A stretch of DNA of 64,000 nucleotides from contig OZ249404.1 in the NCBI GenBank assembly GCA_965235075.1, forward strand, positions 496,001 through 560,000, in the 5' to 3' direction. Source of the DNA: Fontibacterium medardense (GTDB lineage: Bacteria > Pseudomonadota > Alphaproteobacteria > Pelagibacterales > Pelagibacteraceae). The notes beneath the pieces are model-generated. The model did not search any database. It was not told the DNA's origin and saw nothing but the letters and a program-made list of their open reading frames with translations. Shown here in pieces: positions 18,054-26,860 of this stretch. Each line of letters begins with the position of its first letter. Positions within the stretch are counted from its first letter, which is position 1. The translations under genes and the position numbers were made by a program.

Positions 18054-19269
18054 ATTTTAATCCTTTGATTGGATTAAGTTTAGAGGCTGTAATTGCAGGA
18101 TATAAACTTGCAAAGAATGTGATCAGAACTGAAAAGAAGCAAATAATTAATACAGATTTATAATCTATTAATGACGGCATCTTACTTAAAAAATAAATTT
18201 CAGGTGGAAAAACTCTCACTTGAAAAACAAAGCTTACAAACTGCCTTATAGCTTCAATGTTATGAGCAAAAACCACTCCTAAAATTACTCCAAATATAGT
18301 TCCGGTAATCCCAATAAAAGATCCCATAATAAAAAAGATCTTTGAAATTGAAAACTTTGACATTCCAAGTGTGTTGAAAATTGCAATTTCTTTAGTTTTG
18401 TTTTTAACTAAGATTGTCATGCCTGTTACAATGTTAAAGGCTGCAACAATGATAATAAGAGTTAAAATAATAAACATCACATTACGCTCAACTAATAATG
18501 CATCAAAAAATGTTTGATTATTATCTATCCAAGTCGTGAAGTAATAATTTTGAAAATTTTTCTGTAGTTCTTTTTTATAAAGGTCGACCTTATTAACGTC
18601 CTTAATTTTAACATCAACTGAGATAAGATTTTTATTATTTTTAATAAACTCTAATGCGTCGTTATAAGGAATAAAAACATAGTTATAATCTAACTCTGAT
18701 ACTCCGCTTGAGAAAGTAGAGGCTACTTTAAATGTAAATTGTTGCGGTAGCTTTCCAAAAGGAGTTGAAACATTATTTGCTGAAAGCACATTAATCGTAT
18801 TATTTTTTGCAATCCCAAGCTTATCCGCTAATGCATTGCCTATAATAACTGAGCCCTTCCCATAGCCAGAAAGCTCTTTAATAAATTCGTCTTTAGCTAA
18901 ATCGTCTTTATTAATTCCAATTATTCCAATTCCGGAATTGGTTCTTTCTGAAACCAATAATCCTTGAGCTTTAATAACTTTTCTTATGCTCTTAACTTCA
19001 ATATTTCTCTCATTAAAAAACTGGGTTAGTTTTGGAATACTCAATTCATCATTACCGACCGAATGAACAATAATATGAGGATTAAACTTTAAAAGTTTAT
19101 CAAATAATTCTGCTCGAAACCCATTCATTACTGACATAACAATAATAAGGGTTGCAACACCTATAGATATTCCAAGAAAAGAAAAAATTGAGATAATTTT
19201 TAAAAAACTATCTTTTTTTTTAGATCGAATATAATTTTTTATTATTAATAACTCAGCAGCGGAAATCAA
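18046..19269 (-). CDS. lolC: Lipoprotein-releasing ABC transporter permease (LolC/E family)
   Basis: Membrane subunit of the lipoprotein release transporter. The 407 aa protein has an N-terminal transmembrane helix (about residues 24-50, GVATLIIVMSVMNGF), a large periplasmic domain (about 50-270), and three C-terminal helices, the MacB/LolC architecture. Only one permease gene is present next to lolD, suggesting a homodimeric LolF-like arrangement. The start is TTG at 19269, supported by an AAGG Shine-Dalgarno 5 bases upstream and by the conserved N-terminal helix. It follows proS by one base. Confidence 0.92.
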   Translation of the reverse strand: MISAAELLIIKNYIRSKKKDSFLKIISIFSFLGISIGVATLIIVMSVMNGFRAELFDKLLKFNPHIIVHSVGNDELSIPKLTQFFNERNIEVKSIRKVIKAQGLLVSERTNSGIGIIGINKDDLAKDEFIKELSGYGKGSVIIGNALADKLGIAKNNTINVLSANNVSTPFGKLPQQFTFKVASTFSSGVSELDYNYVFIPYNDALEFIKNNKNLISVDVKIKDVNKVDLYKKELQKNFQNYYFTTWIDNNQTFFDALLVERNVMFIILTLIIIVAAFNIVTGMTILVKNKTKEIAIFNTLGMSKFSISKIFFIMGSFIGITGTIFGVILGVVFAHNIEAIRQFVSFVFQVRVFPPEIYFLSKMPSLIDYKSVLIICFFSVLITFFASLYPAITASKLNPIKGLKYD

Positions 19270-19270
19270 T

Positions 19271-20593
19271 TTAACCTTTTAATTTTTTTATTTTATTAAT
19301 TATCTCTTCAATTGTTAACATTTCTGTTTTTGCATTTAATTCTTTGAATTCTAATTTATCGTCATTACTTTTTGACCCGATTATTATTTGATAGGGAACT
19401 CCCATTAAATCAAAATTTTTAAATTTACTTGATGGACTTTCTAAAGTGTCATCTAAAATAGCATCAATAGAGTTACTCTTTAAAGTTTCATAAATTTTAC
19501 GAGCCTTATCTAATGGAGTGGTATCTGATTTGTTGTTCAATGGAATAATTGCGATATCAAAAGGAGATATTACAAGCGGCCACTTCATAACACCTTCAAC
19601 ACATTTTGCTTCAATGACTGCAGCAACAAGTCTTGATACACCAATTCCGTAAGATCCCATCTCGACATTAACATTCTTGCCTTCTTTATTTAGAACATTT
19701 GCTTTCATGGGTTGTGAATATTTATTTCCAAAATAAAAGATGTGACCTACTTCAATCCCTTTAGTTACTAACTGTTTTTCTTTTGTAACTTTTTCATTAA
19801 ATTCTTTTTCAGAATGCTTTTCATCTGTTGCGCTATATGGAGTTGAAAACGCTGAAATCATTTTATTGATTGAGGCTTCAGAACTATCAAAGCTATTAAC
19901 ATCAATATCAAGTAATGATTTATCCAGATAAACTTGGCTCTCGCCTGTGTCTGCTAAAATAATAAATTCATGAGATGCATCTCCACCAATTGGACCTGAA
20001 CTTGCTCGAAGAGGTAATGCTTTTAATTCTAATCTAGCAAATGTTCTAAGATATGCATAAAACATTTTATTATAAGATTTTATTGCATCTTCTTTCGTAA
20101 GATCAAAAGAATAAGAATCTTTCATTAAAAATTCTCTACAACGCATTACTCCAAATCTTGGTCTAATCTCATCTCTAAACTTCCACTGAATATGATAAAG
20201 AATTAATGGTAGTGATTTATAAGATTTCACGTTATCTCTAAAAATTTCAGTAACTAGCTCTTCATTCGTTGGCCCATATAACAATTCTCTATCCCCTCGG
20301 TCTTTAATTCTAAGCATTTCTTGTCCATAATCATCGTATCTACCGCTTTCTTTCCAAATATCTGCAGATTGAATAGTTGGCATTAGCATTTCTTGAGCGC
20401 CAACATTGTTCTGTTCTTCTCTAACAACCTGCTCAATTTTCTTTAAAACTTTTAAACCTAAAGGCAGCCAGGAATAAATGCCGGCAGCACTCTGTCTGAT
20501 CATCCCAGCTTTTAGCATTATTTGGTGAGATTTTAATTTAGCATCAGCTGAGACTTCTCTAAGAACGGGAAAAAATAACTTTGAAATCAGCAT
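19271..20593 (-). CDS. proS: Prolyl-tRNA synthetase (short bacterial form)
   Basis: Class II synthetase charging tRNA-Pro. The 440 aa protein is far shorter than the about 570 aa E. coli enzyme; it matches the alphaproteobacterial type that lacks most of the editing (INS) insertion. Motif 1 (AAGIYSWLPLG), motif 2 (WKFRDEIRPRFGVMRCREF) and motif 3 (MGSYGIGVSRL) are visible, with the C-terminal anticodon-binding domain after about residue 345. Loss of the editing domain implies that mis-charged Ala-tRNA-Pro must be handled in trans or tolerated. The start overlaps the preceding DUF1467 gene by one base. Confidence 0.95.
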   Translation of the reverse strand: MLISKLFFPVLREVSADAKLKSHQIMLKAGMIRQSAAGIYSWLPLGLKVLKKIEQVVREEQNNVGAQEMLMPTIQSADIWKESGRYDDYGQEMLRIKDRGDRELLYGPTNEELVTEIFRDNVKSYKSLPLILYHIQWKFRDEIRPRFGVMRCREFLMKDSYSFDLTKEDAIKSYNKMFYAYLRTFARLELKALPLRASSGPIGGDASHEFIILADTGESQVYLDKSLLDIDVNSFDSSEASINKMISAFSTPYSATDEKHSEKEFNEKVTKEKQLVTKGIEVGHIFYFGNKYSQPMKANVLNKEGKNVNVEMGSYGIGVSRLVAAVIEAKCVEGVMKWPLVISPFDIAIIPLNNKSDTTPLDKARKIYETLKSNSIDAILDDTLESPSSKFKNFDLMGVPYQIIIGSKSNDDKLEFKELNAKTEMLTIEEIINKIKKLKG

Positions 20594-20844
20594 TAAAATA
20601 ATATTTTTCTAATATTAAACAAATCTAATTGGTCTACGGCTAATATTAAAGAAAAAATAACTGTTGCTATAAGTGTGGTTATTAAAATCTTTTTTTTCAT
20701 TCTAGATTCAACTGGAGCTCCAGGATCTGTGCCTTTTTGATAATCTGGAGAATCAATTTGATTGGTAATTCCAAAAGGTAACACCATAAAAAATATGATC
20801 ATCCATAGATTTACATAAATGATAATGCCACCTGTAATCGACAT
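20593..20844 (-). CDS. DUF1467 family small membrane protein
   Basis: Function unknown. The 83 aa protein has two predicted transmembrane helices (about residues 4-25 and 52-70) separated by a hydrophilic loop with the characteristic GTDPGAP motif, which matches alphaproteobacterial DUF1467 proteins. These genes are regularly found between rnj and proS in alphaproteobacteria, as here. It starts 3 bases after the RNase J gene ends and overlaps proS by one base. No catalytic residues are apparent. Confidence 0.85.
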   Translation of the reverse strand: MSITGGIIIYVNLWMIIFFMVLPFGITNQIDSPDYQKGTDPGAPVESRMKKKILITTLIATVIFSLILAVDQLDLFNIRKILF

Positions 20845-20847
20845 AAA

Positions 20848-22518
20848 CTAGAATCTAACTAAATTAATATTTACTAAGGGTTTTTTTCCAGATTTGTCGT
20901 TAATTAATTTTCTGCAATTACCTTTTAAAGTATCAATTAAATTTTTTTCTTGTTTTGAATTATTTAAATTAAAGGTTTTACAAGTATCCATTACTACATC
21001 TTCTAAATCATACTCAATTTCACTTTCATCTTCTTCAATCAAAGGAATTCCTTTTAAAGTAATGATTGGATTGTTCTTTATCTGACCATTTTTGGAAATT
21101 AAAACTGTAATCTCCATATAACCATTGGCTGCCATGTTTCTTCTCTCTTTTAAAACTGGAGAGTCATTATCAATTAAAACTTTACCATCTAAATAAACTC
21201 TACCTGATGTTACTTTGTCAATTACTTGGGGCTCACCTGGTGCAAGTCTTATAATTTCACCATTATTTACTTTAACTGGGAACTTAACGCCCATTTCTTT
21301 TGCAAAATTAATATGCTCAGCCATATGTCTTTGTTCACCATGAACTGGAATTAATATTTTGGGCTTTGCCCAATTATACATTTTTTTAAGATCTTCACGG
21401 GCTGGATGACCTGATACGTGAATCATAGAATTTTCTTCAGACAAAACATTGATTTCACTTTTAGAAAGATCATTAAAAATTTTGTATAATTTTTTTTCAT
21501 TTCCGGGAATAATTCTAGATGAAAAAATAACATTATCGCCTTTTTCAAGGTGAAGATCTGGATGAGTACCGTTAGTAATTCTTGCTAAAGCTGCTCTTTG
21601 TTCTCCTTGAGAACCCGTGCAAAGAAATACTATTTTATTCTTTGGGATCTTTTTTGCATCTCTAACATCGATTGGAACCTTAATCTCTTGTAAATAATTA
21701 CACTGTCTTGCTAATTGATAAATTCTATTCATTGATCGACCAACTAAACAAACTTGTCTACCAATCTTTTCTGCAATTTTAAAAACGGTTTCCATTCTTG
21801 CAACGTTCGATGCAAATGATGTAATAACGATCCTGTTTTTCATTTTCTCTAAAACAGTTAAAAGACCTGTTCTTACTGAGCTTTCTGAGCCTGTTGATCC
21901 TAAATTAAAAATATTTGTAGAGTCGCAAATCATAGCAAGGACACCTTTTTTTCCAAGCTCTGTTAATTTCTTTACGTCAGTTTTTTCACCAATTAAGGGA
22001 TCGTCATCAATCTTAAAATCAGCTGTATGAAGAACAAGACCTTCTGGTGTTGAGATGGCAAGTCCGTTTGGCTCTAAAATTGAATGAGTAAGTGTTACGT
22101 AATCAATATCAAATATACCTAGTTTGACATTTCCACTTAATTTAACAATTTTTAAATGATTACCGATATTAATTTTTAATTCTTTAAATTTTTCTCTAAT
22201 AATTGCGGCAGTAAACGGAGTTGCATAAATTGGACACTCCAACATAGGCCACAAATGAGCAATTGCTCCAACATGATCTTCATGTGCATGTGTTAAAACA
22301 ATTCCAAGTAAATTTTCTTTTTGATTAACAATAAATTCAGGATTTGGCAGGATGACTTCAATACCTGGAATATTATCATCTGAAAAAGTAACTCCGATAT
22401 CAACAATGATCCATTTGTATTCACCTGGCTTACCATAGCCAAATAAATTCAAATTCATTCCAATCTCACCTGCTCCACCTAGTGAGCAATAAACTAATTC
22501 TTGTCCGCCTTTAGCCAT
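20848..22518 (-). CDS. rnj: Ribonuclease J
   Basis: Metallo-beta-lactamase/beta-CASP ribonuclease with 5'-3' exonuclease and endonuclease activity in RNA maturation and decay. The 556 aa protein has the metal-binding HAHEDHVGAI motif, HTADFKID, the beta-CASP segment with CTGSQGEQRAAL, and the C-terminal SGHPAREDL and IPVHGE motifs. Its presence together with RNase E (55713-57638) gives this organism both major mRNA decay initiators. Its start overlaps the coaX stop by one base. Confidence 0.95.
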   Translation of the reverse strand: MAKGGQELVYCSLGGAGEIGMNLNLFGYGKPGEYKWIIVDIGVTFSDDNIPGIEVILPNPEFIVNQKENLLGIVLTHAHEDHVGAIAHLWPMLECPIYATPFTAAIIREKFKELKINIGNHLKIVKLSGNVKLGIFDIDYVTLTHSILEPNGLAISTPEGLVLHTADFKIDDDPLIGEKTDVKKLTELGKKGVLAMICDSTNIFNLGSTGSESSVRTGLLTVLEKMKNRIVITSFASNVARMETVFKIAEKIGRQVCLVGRSMNRIYQLARQCNYLQEIKVPIDVRDAKKIPKNKIVFLCTGSQGEQRAALARITNGTHPDLHLEKGDNVIFSSRIIPGNEKKLYKIFNDLSKSEINVLSEENSMIHVSGHPAREDLKKMYNWAKPKILIPVHGEQRHMAEHINFAKEMGVKFPVKVNNGEIIRLAPGEPQVIDKVTSGRVYLDGKVLIDNDSPVLKERRNMAANGYMEITVLISKNGQIKNNPIITLKGIPLIEEDESEIEYDLEDVVMDTCKTFNLNNSKQEKNLIDTLKGNCRKLINDKSGKKPLVNINLVRF

Positions 22519-23279
22519 TAAATATTTTTTAAATTAAATTTTAAAGTTTCAGCAATTCCTTTTAAAGTTATTTGCTGATCAATAACTTTCTCTTTGAATG
22601 GGAATGAAGAAAAGAAAATATTTGCAAGTCCACCCGTAAAAATAACCAGATACTTCTTTTTTGTTTCTTTTATAATTTTTTGCACAAGCTCCTTAATTAA
22701 ACCAATATAGCCCCAATACATACCGTTATTCATTGCGCTAACCGTATCTTTTCCTATGTATTTATTGGTTTTCTTTAATTTAATTAAAGGAAGCTTAGCA
22801 GTTGCTTCTTTTAGGACCTTTAATGACAAATTTATTCCAGGTGTAATCATTCCGCCAACATAAGTATTTTTTACAATAACATCAAAAGTTGTTGCTGTTC
22901 CAAAATCAATAATAATTGAATTTTTTTTATAAATCTTAAATGCAGCAATGGCATTTACAACTCTGTCAGATCCTACTTGTTTTGGCTTGCTTAGTTTAAG
23001 TTTAATAGGCAGATCAAGATTTCGATCTTTAATTTCATCTAAGTTTATATTTTTGGTCTTTAATATTTTTTTTAATTTATTAAATGCATTTGGTACAACG
23101 CTAGAACAAAGTGCCCCACTATAGAAATTTTTTTTAATTTTTTTATTAACAATGCCAAGTCGACCTTTTAAAATATCAGGAGTATCCACCGTAAATTTAT
23201 TAGAATACTTATTCGTTAACTTATTAAAATTAACAAAATCTATATTAGTATTGCCGATGTCGATGATTAAATAATTCAA
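22518..23279 (-). CDS. coaX: Type III pantothenate kinase
   Basis: Phosphorylates pantothenate in the first step of coenzyme A synthesis. The 253 aa ASKHA-fold protein has the N-terminal phosphate loop IDIGNTNID, the VGSDRVVNAIAAF motif with the catalytic Asp, and IIDFGTATTFDV. The start is TTG at 23279, overlapping the birA stop as TTGA. The birA-coaX-rnj order downstream of nuoN is conserved in alphaproteobacteria. Confidence 0.94.
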   Translation of the reverse strand: MNYLIIDIGNTNIDFVNFNKLTNKYSNKFTVDTPDILKGRLGIVNKKIKKNFYSGALCSSVVPNAFNKLKKILKTKNINLDEIKDRNLDLPIKLKLSKPKQVGSDRVVNAIAAFKIYKKNSIIIDFGTATTFDVIVKNTYVGGMITPGINLSLKVLKEATAKLPLIKLKKTNKYIGKDTVSAMNNGMYWGYIGLIKELVQKIIKETKKKYLVIFTGGLANIFFSSFPFKEKVIDQQITLKGIAETLKFNLKNI

Positions 23280-23974
23280 ACTAAACTACCATGCGTAAAA
23301 TAATCTTTGTGATTATTGTGCTCTAAAATCAAAGCACCGTTGCTATTAATACCTTTAAAAATACCTTTATAAATCTTATTATTTATTTTGAAATTTATAA
23401 CCTTATTTTTATTAAAAGCATATTTATTCCAATCATTCGCGATCTTCTTTAAAGAATATTTTTTATCAATAATATTGCTTACAAAAGCTTTTTTTAGTTT
23501 TTCCACCAGTTCATTTAAGCTAATTTTTTTCTTTGTTTCCTTATTTAAATAAGTTGTTGGATATTTTTTAATCTTTGGAGAAGTCTTTACATTGATGCCA
23601 ATGCCAATAATTAAAAAAAATTTCCTAAAAATAATACTTTCCTGCAAAATCCCACAAACCTTTTTGTTACTAATATAAAGATCATTGGGCCACTTTAAGC
23701 TAACATTTTTAATATTATAACTTTTTAAAATACTTCTAATTTGTAGCTGAACAAGAAACTGAATTTTTTTTAAATTAGATCTTAAAATTGGAAAGAAAAT
23801 AGTAAAATATAAGTTACCTTTTGGAGAACTCCATTTATTACCATATCTACCACGACCTTTTGTTTGTTCATCAGCAATAATAATTCCTTTGAAAATTTTA
23901 TGCTCGGTAATTAAAGATTTAGCAAAATCATTTGTGCTCTCTATTTTTGTAAAATTAAAAATAGGCAGACTCAT
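23276..23974 (-). CDS. birA: Biotin--[acetyl-CoA-carboxylase] ligase
   Basis: Attaches biotin to the AccB lysine. The 232 aa protein has the biotinyl-AMP loop GRGRYGNKWSSPKGNL and the LKWPNDLYI segment with the conserved Lys, plus the small C-terminal beta-domain. It lacks the N-terminal DNA-binding domain of E. coli BirA, so it is an enzyme only and not a repressor. Its substrate AccB is encoded at 59099-59542. It starts adjacent to the nuoN stop. Confidence 0.94.
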   Translation of the reverse strand: MSLPIFNFTKIESTNDFAKSLITEHKIFKGIIIADEQTKGRGRYGNKWSSPKGNLYFTIFFPILRSNLKKIQFLVQLQIRSILKSYNIKNVSLKWPNDLYISNKKVCGILQESIIFRKFFLIIGIGINVKTSPKIKKYPTTYLNKETKKKISLNELVEKLKKAFVSNIIDKKYSLKKIANDWNKYAFNKNKVINFKINNKIYKGIFKGINSNGALILEHNNHKDYFTHGSLV

Positions 23975-25384
23975 TTATTTAATATTTTTTGCAATACTTT
24001 CAACAAGGGTATTAAGTGTGGATGGGTCGATGAAATAAAATAAAACGATAACCGTTGAAACGATTAGTGAAAATTGTAACCCATAACTAATGTTTTTATC
24101 GTAACTTTCTTTAGCTGCATCAAAGTAAATAACTTTTATAATTCTAAGATAATAGAATGCAGCAATCACAGCAGATAACAATCCAACAATAGCTAGATAA
24201 TAAATTTTTTGCTGGATAATCGCTAAGAAAATATAAAATTTTGCAAAAAATCCCGCAAGCGGAGGGATACCCACTAAAGAGAATGTTAATATTGTTAAGC
24301 AGACTGCAATTAATGGATGATGTTTTGAAAGTCCTGATAGATCAGAAATGTTGTCAAAATAAACACCATTTCTATTTAAAGTCATGATGCAGGCAAATAC
24401 TCCAATATTCATAAACACATAGATCACGATATAAACCAAAACTGCACTTAATGACTGAGGCGTTGCGATGGCAAGTCCAGCAAGAATAAAACCAACATGA
24501 CCAATAGAACTATAAGCCATCAGTCGTTTTAAATTACTTTGTCCTATTGCAGCAACAGCTCCTAAGAACATTGAAGCAATAGATAAAACTATAACGATTG
24601 TTCTCCATTCATTAATGAAGTTTGCGTAAGGAACATTTAAAAATTTTATCAAAGCTGCAATAGCTGCAACTTTTGGCGCCATAGCAAAGAATGTTGTAAC
24701 GGACGTAGGTGATCCTTCATAAACATCTGGAGCCCACATATGAAACGGTACTGCTGATATTTTAAATGCTATTCCACAAAGAATAAAAACCAATCCAAAT
24801 TTTAAAGCACCACTTTGTTCGGTTGCAACTTTTGCAATCTCTGAATAATCAACTGAACCTGTAAATCCATAAACTAAAGAACACCCATATAATAAGAGAC
24901 CCGAAGATAAGGAGCCTAAAACAAAGTATTTTAAGCCTGCTTCTGAAGATTTGAGAGACTTAGTATTAATTGCTGCAAGGACATAAAGACATAATGATTG
25001 AAGTTCTAATCCTAAATAAAAAACTATTAAATTGTTAGCGCTGATTATCACAAACATTCCAAGGGTCGATAATAATAGAATGATTGCATACTCAAACTTA
25101 GCAATCTTTAATCTTTCAAGATAAGTGTTTGAAATTAACATGGTAAATAAAACCGAAATCAAAACTAATATTTTCATAAAGTTTGATAGAGGATCAATGG
25201 TGTAACTGTTGCCAAATAAAGTTACAGATGATGTGAAGTTAAAATAAACAACGAAAATTAAAGCGGCTAACAATACGATAACAATATAATTTATTATTTT
25301 ATTAAAAGTTTTAGAAAAAACTCCTGTGATTAATAAAGAGAATGAGCTTAACAATATAACTAATTCTGGAATAATATTTTTCAT
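23975..25384 (-). CDS. nuoN: NADH-quinone oxidoreductase subunit N
   Basis: Antiporter-like proton-pumping membrane subunit of complex I. The 469 aa protein has about 14 hydrophobic helices and the conserved Glu/Lys-bearing segments (LGLELQSLCLYVL; AVPFHMWAPDVYEGSP; LKRLMAYSSIGHVGFIL). It is the last of the nuo genes and overlaps nuoM as ATGA. birA follows at once. Confidence 0.97.
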   Translation of the reverse strand: MKNIIPELVILLSSFSLLITGVFSKTFNKIINYIVIVLLAALIFVVYFNFTSSVTLFGNSYTIDPLSNFMKILVLISVLFTMLISNTYLERLKIAKFEYAIILLLSTLGMFVIISANNLIVFYLGLELQSLCLYVLAAINTKSLKSSEAGLKYFVLGSLSSGLLLYGCSLVYGFTGSVDYSEIAKVATEQSGALKFGLVFILCGIAFKISAVPFHMWAPDVYEGSPTSVTTFFAMAPKVAAIAALIKFLNVPYANFINEWRTIVIVLSIASMFLGAVAAIGQSNLKRLMAYSSIGHVGFILAGLAIATPQSLSAVLVYIVIYVFMNIGVFACIMTLNRNGVYFDNISDLSGLSKHHPLIAVCLTILTFSLVGIPPLAGFFAKFYIFLAIIQQKIYYLAIVGLLSAVIAAFYYLRIIKVIYFDAAKESYDKNISYGLQFSLIVSTVIVLFYFIDPSTLNTLVESIAKNIK

Positions 25385-26859
25385 TTGATAGTTCCCATAT
25401 TTTTAACAACTAAATCTACTGAAGATGAAATTGGTTCTAAAATTAAATTTGGATAAACACCAAATATAATTGTTAAAATCATTAGCATAAATAAAATAAC
25501 TATTTCTGTTGCATCTAAGTCTAGTAATTTTTCACCGTGATTGTTAACCTTGAATTCTCCAAAAACAACTCGTTTGCATAACCACAAAGAGTAAGCAGCA
25601 GATAATATAACTCCAGTTGCTGCAAGTATGGATACAATATAGTTTATTTTAAAAGCTCCAATTAAAGTTAAAAACTCTCCAATAAATCCACTTGTGCCTG
25701 GTAGACCCACATTTGCAAGGGATGAGAATGTAAATACTAAAGCAAATTTTGGCATAATGTTTACAACACCGGAGTAGTCTTCAATTAATCTACTGTGAAC
25801 ACGATCATATAAAACGCCAACACATAAGAATAATGAAGAAGAAATTAATCCATGGCTAATCATTTGAAAGATTGCGCCATCTAATCCTTGTTTAGTAAAT
25901 GAGAAAATTCCAATAGTAACATAACCCATATGGGCTACAGATGAATAAGCAATTAGCTTTTTCATATCTGTTTGCATTAAAGCTACAAAGGATGCGTAAA
26001 TAATTGCAATAACACTTAGGACAAATACAAAGTTTGCAAAGTAATGCGAGGCGATTGGGAATAATCCAAGTGAAAATCTAATAAATCCATAACCTGAAAT
26101 TTTAAGTAAGATTGCAGCAAGGATTACAGATCCTGGTGTAGGCGCTTCAACGTGAGCATCTGGTAACCATGTATGGAATGGCCACATTGGAAGTTTTACT
26201 GCTAGAGAAATAAAGAAACCTAACCACATCCAATATTGTAAATTTTCAGGAATTTTCAACTCCATTAATTTAGCTAGATCTAAAGTATTCATATTCCAAT
26301 AGATGGCGATGATCGCAATCAGCATGAAAATTGACCCTAAAAACGTATACAAAAAGAACTTTAAAGCTGAATAAACACGTCTTTCTCCACCCCAAATACC
26401 AATGATCAAAAACATTGGAATTAAACCACCTTCAAAAAACAAGAAGAATAAGAATAAATCTAAAGCACAGAATACACCGATCATGAAAGTTTGCATGATC
26501 AATATGGCAATTAAAAATTCTTTAATTCTTTTCTTTAAACTATTGATGGATGCAAAAATACAAAGTGGGGAAATAAAAGTTGTAAGCAAAACTAAGAATA
26601 TTGAAATTCCATCAACACCCATTTTGTATGAAACAAAATTCTTAATCCATTGAGTTTCTTCTACAAATTGAAAACCCGCAATTGAAGATTCAAATTTACT
26701 CCATAAATATAATGATACGATAAAATTTATAATAGATACCAAAATTGAAATATTCTTTGATGAACGCTCAATAATTTCATCACTACCTCGTCTTAATAAA
26801 ATAAAAATAACTCCAACTAATGGAAAGAAAGTTAAGAAAGATAAAATTGGAAAGTTCAT
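25381..26859 (-). CDS. nuoM: NADH-quinone oxidoreductase subunit M
   Basis: Antiporter-like proton-pumping subunit of complex I. The 492 aa protein has the expected multi-helix profile with conserved FFEGGLIPMF, LPMWPFHTWLPDAHVEAPTPGSV and MKKLIAYSSVAHMGY. Length is normal. It follows nuoL by one base and overlaps nuoN. Confidence 0.97.
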   Translation of the reverse strand: MNFPILSFLTFFPLVGVIFILLRRGSDEIIERSSKNISILVSIINFIVSLYLWSKFESSIAGFQFVEETQWIKNFVSYKMGVDGISIFLVLLTTFISPLCIFASINSLKKRIKEFLIAILIMQTFMIGVFCALDLFLFFLFFEGGLIPMFLIIGIWGGERRVYSALKFFLYTFLGSIFMLIAIIAIYWNMNTLDLAKLMELKIPENLQYWMWLGFFISLAVKLPMWPFHTWLPDAHVEAPTPGSVILAAILLKISGYGFIRFSLGLFPIASHYFANFVFVLSVIAIIYASFVALMQTDMKKLIAYSSVAHMGYVTIGIFSFTKQGLDGAIFQMISHGLISSSLFLCVGVLYDRVHSRLIEDYSGVVNIMPKFALVFTFSSLANVGLPGTSGFIGEFLTLIGAFKINYIVSILAATGVILSAAYSLWLCKRVVFGEFKVNNHGEKLLDLDATEIVILFMLMILTIIFGVYPNLILEPISSSVDLVVKNMGTIK

Positions 26860-26860
26860 G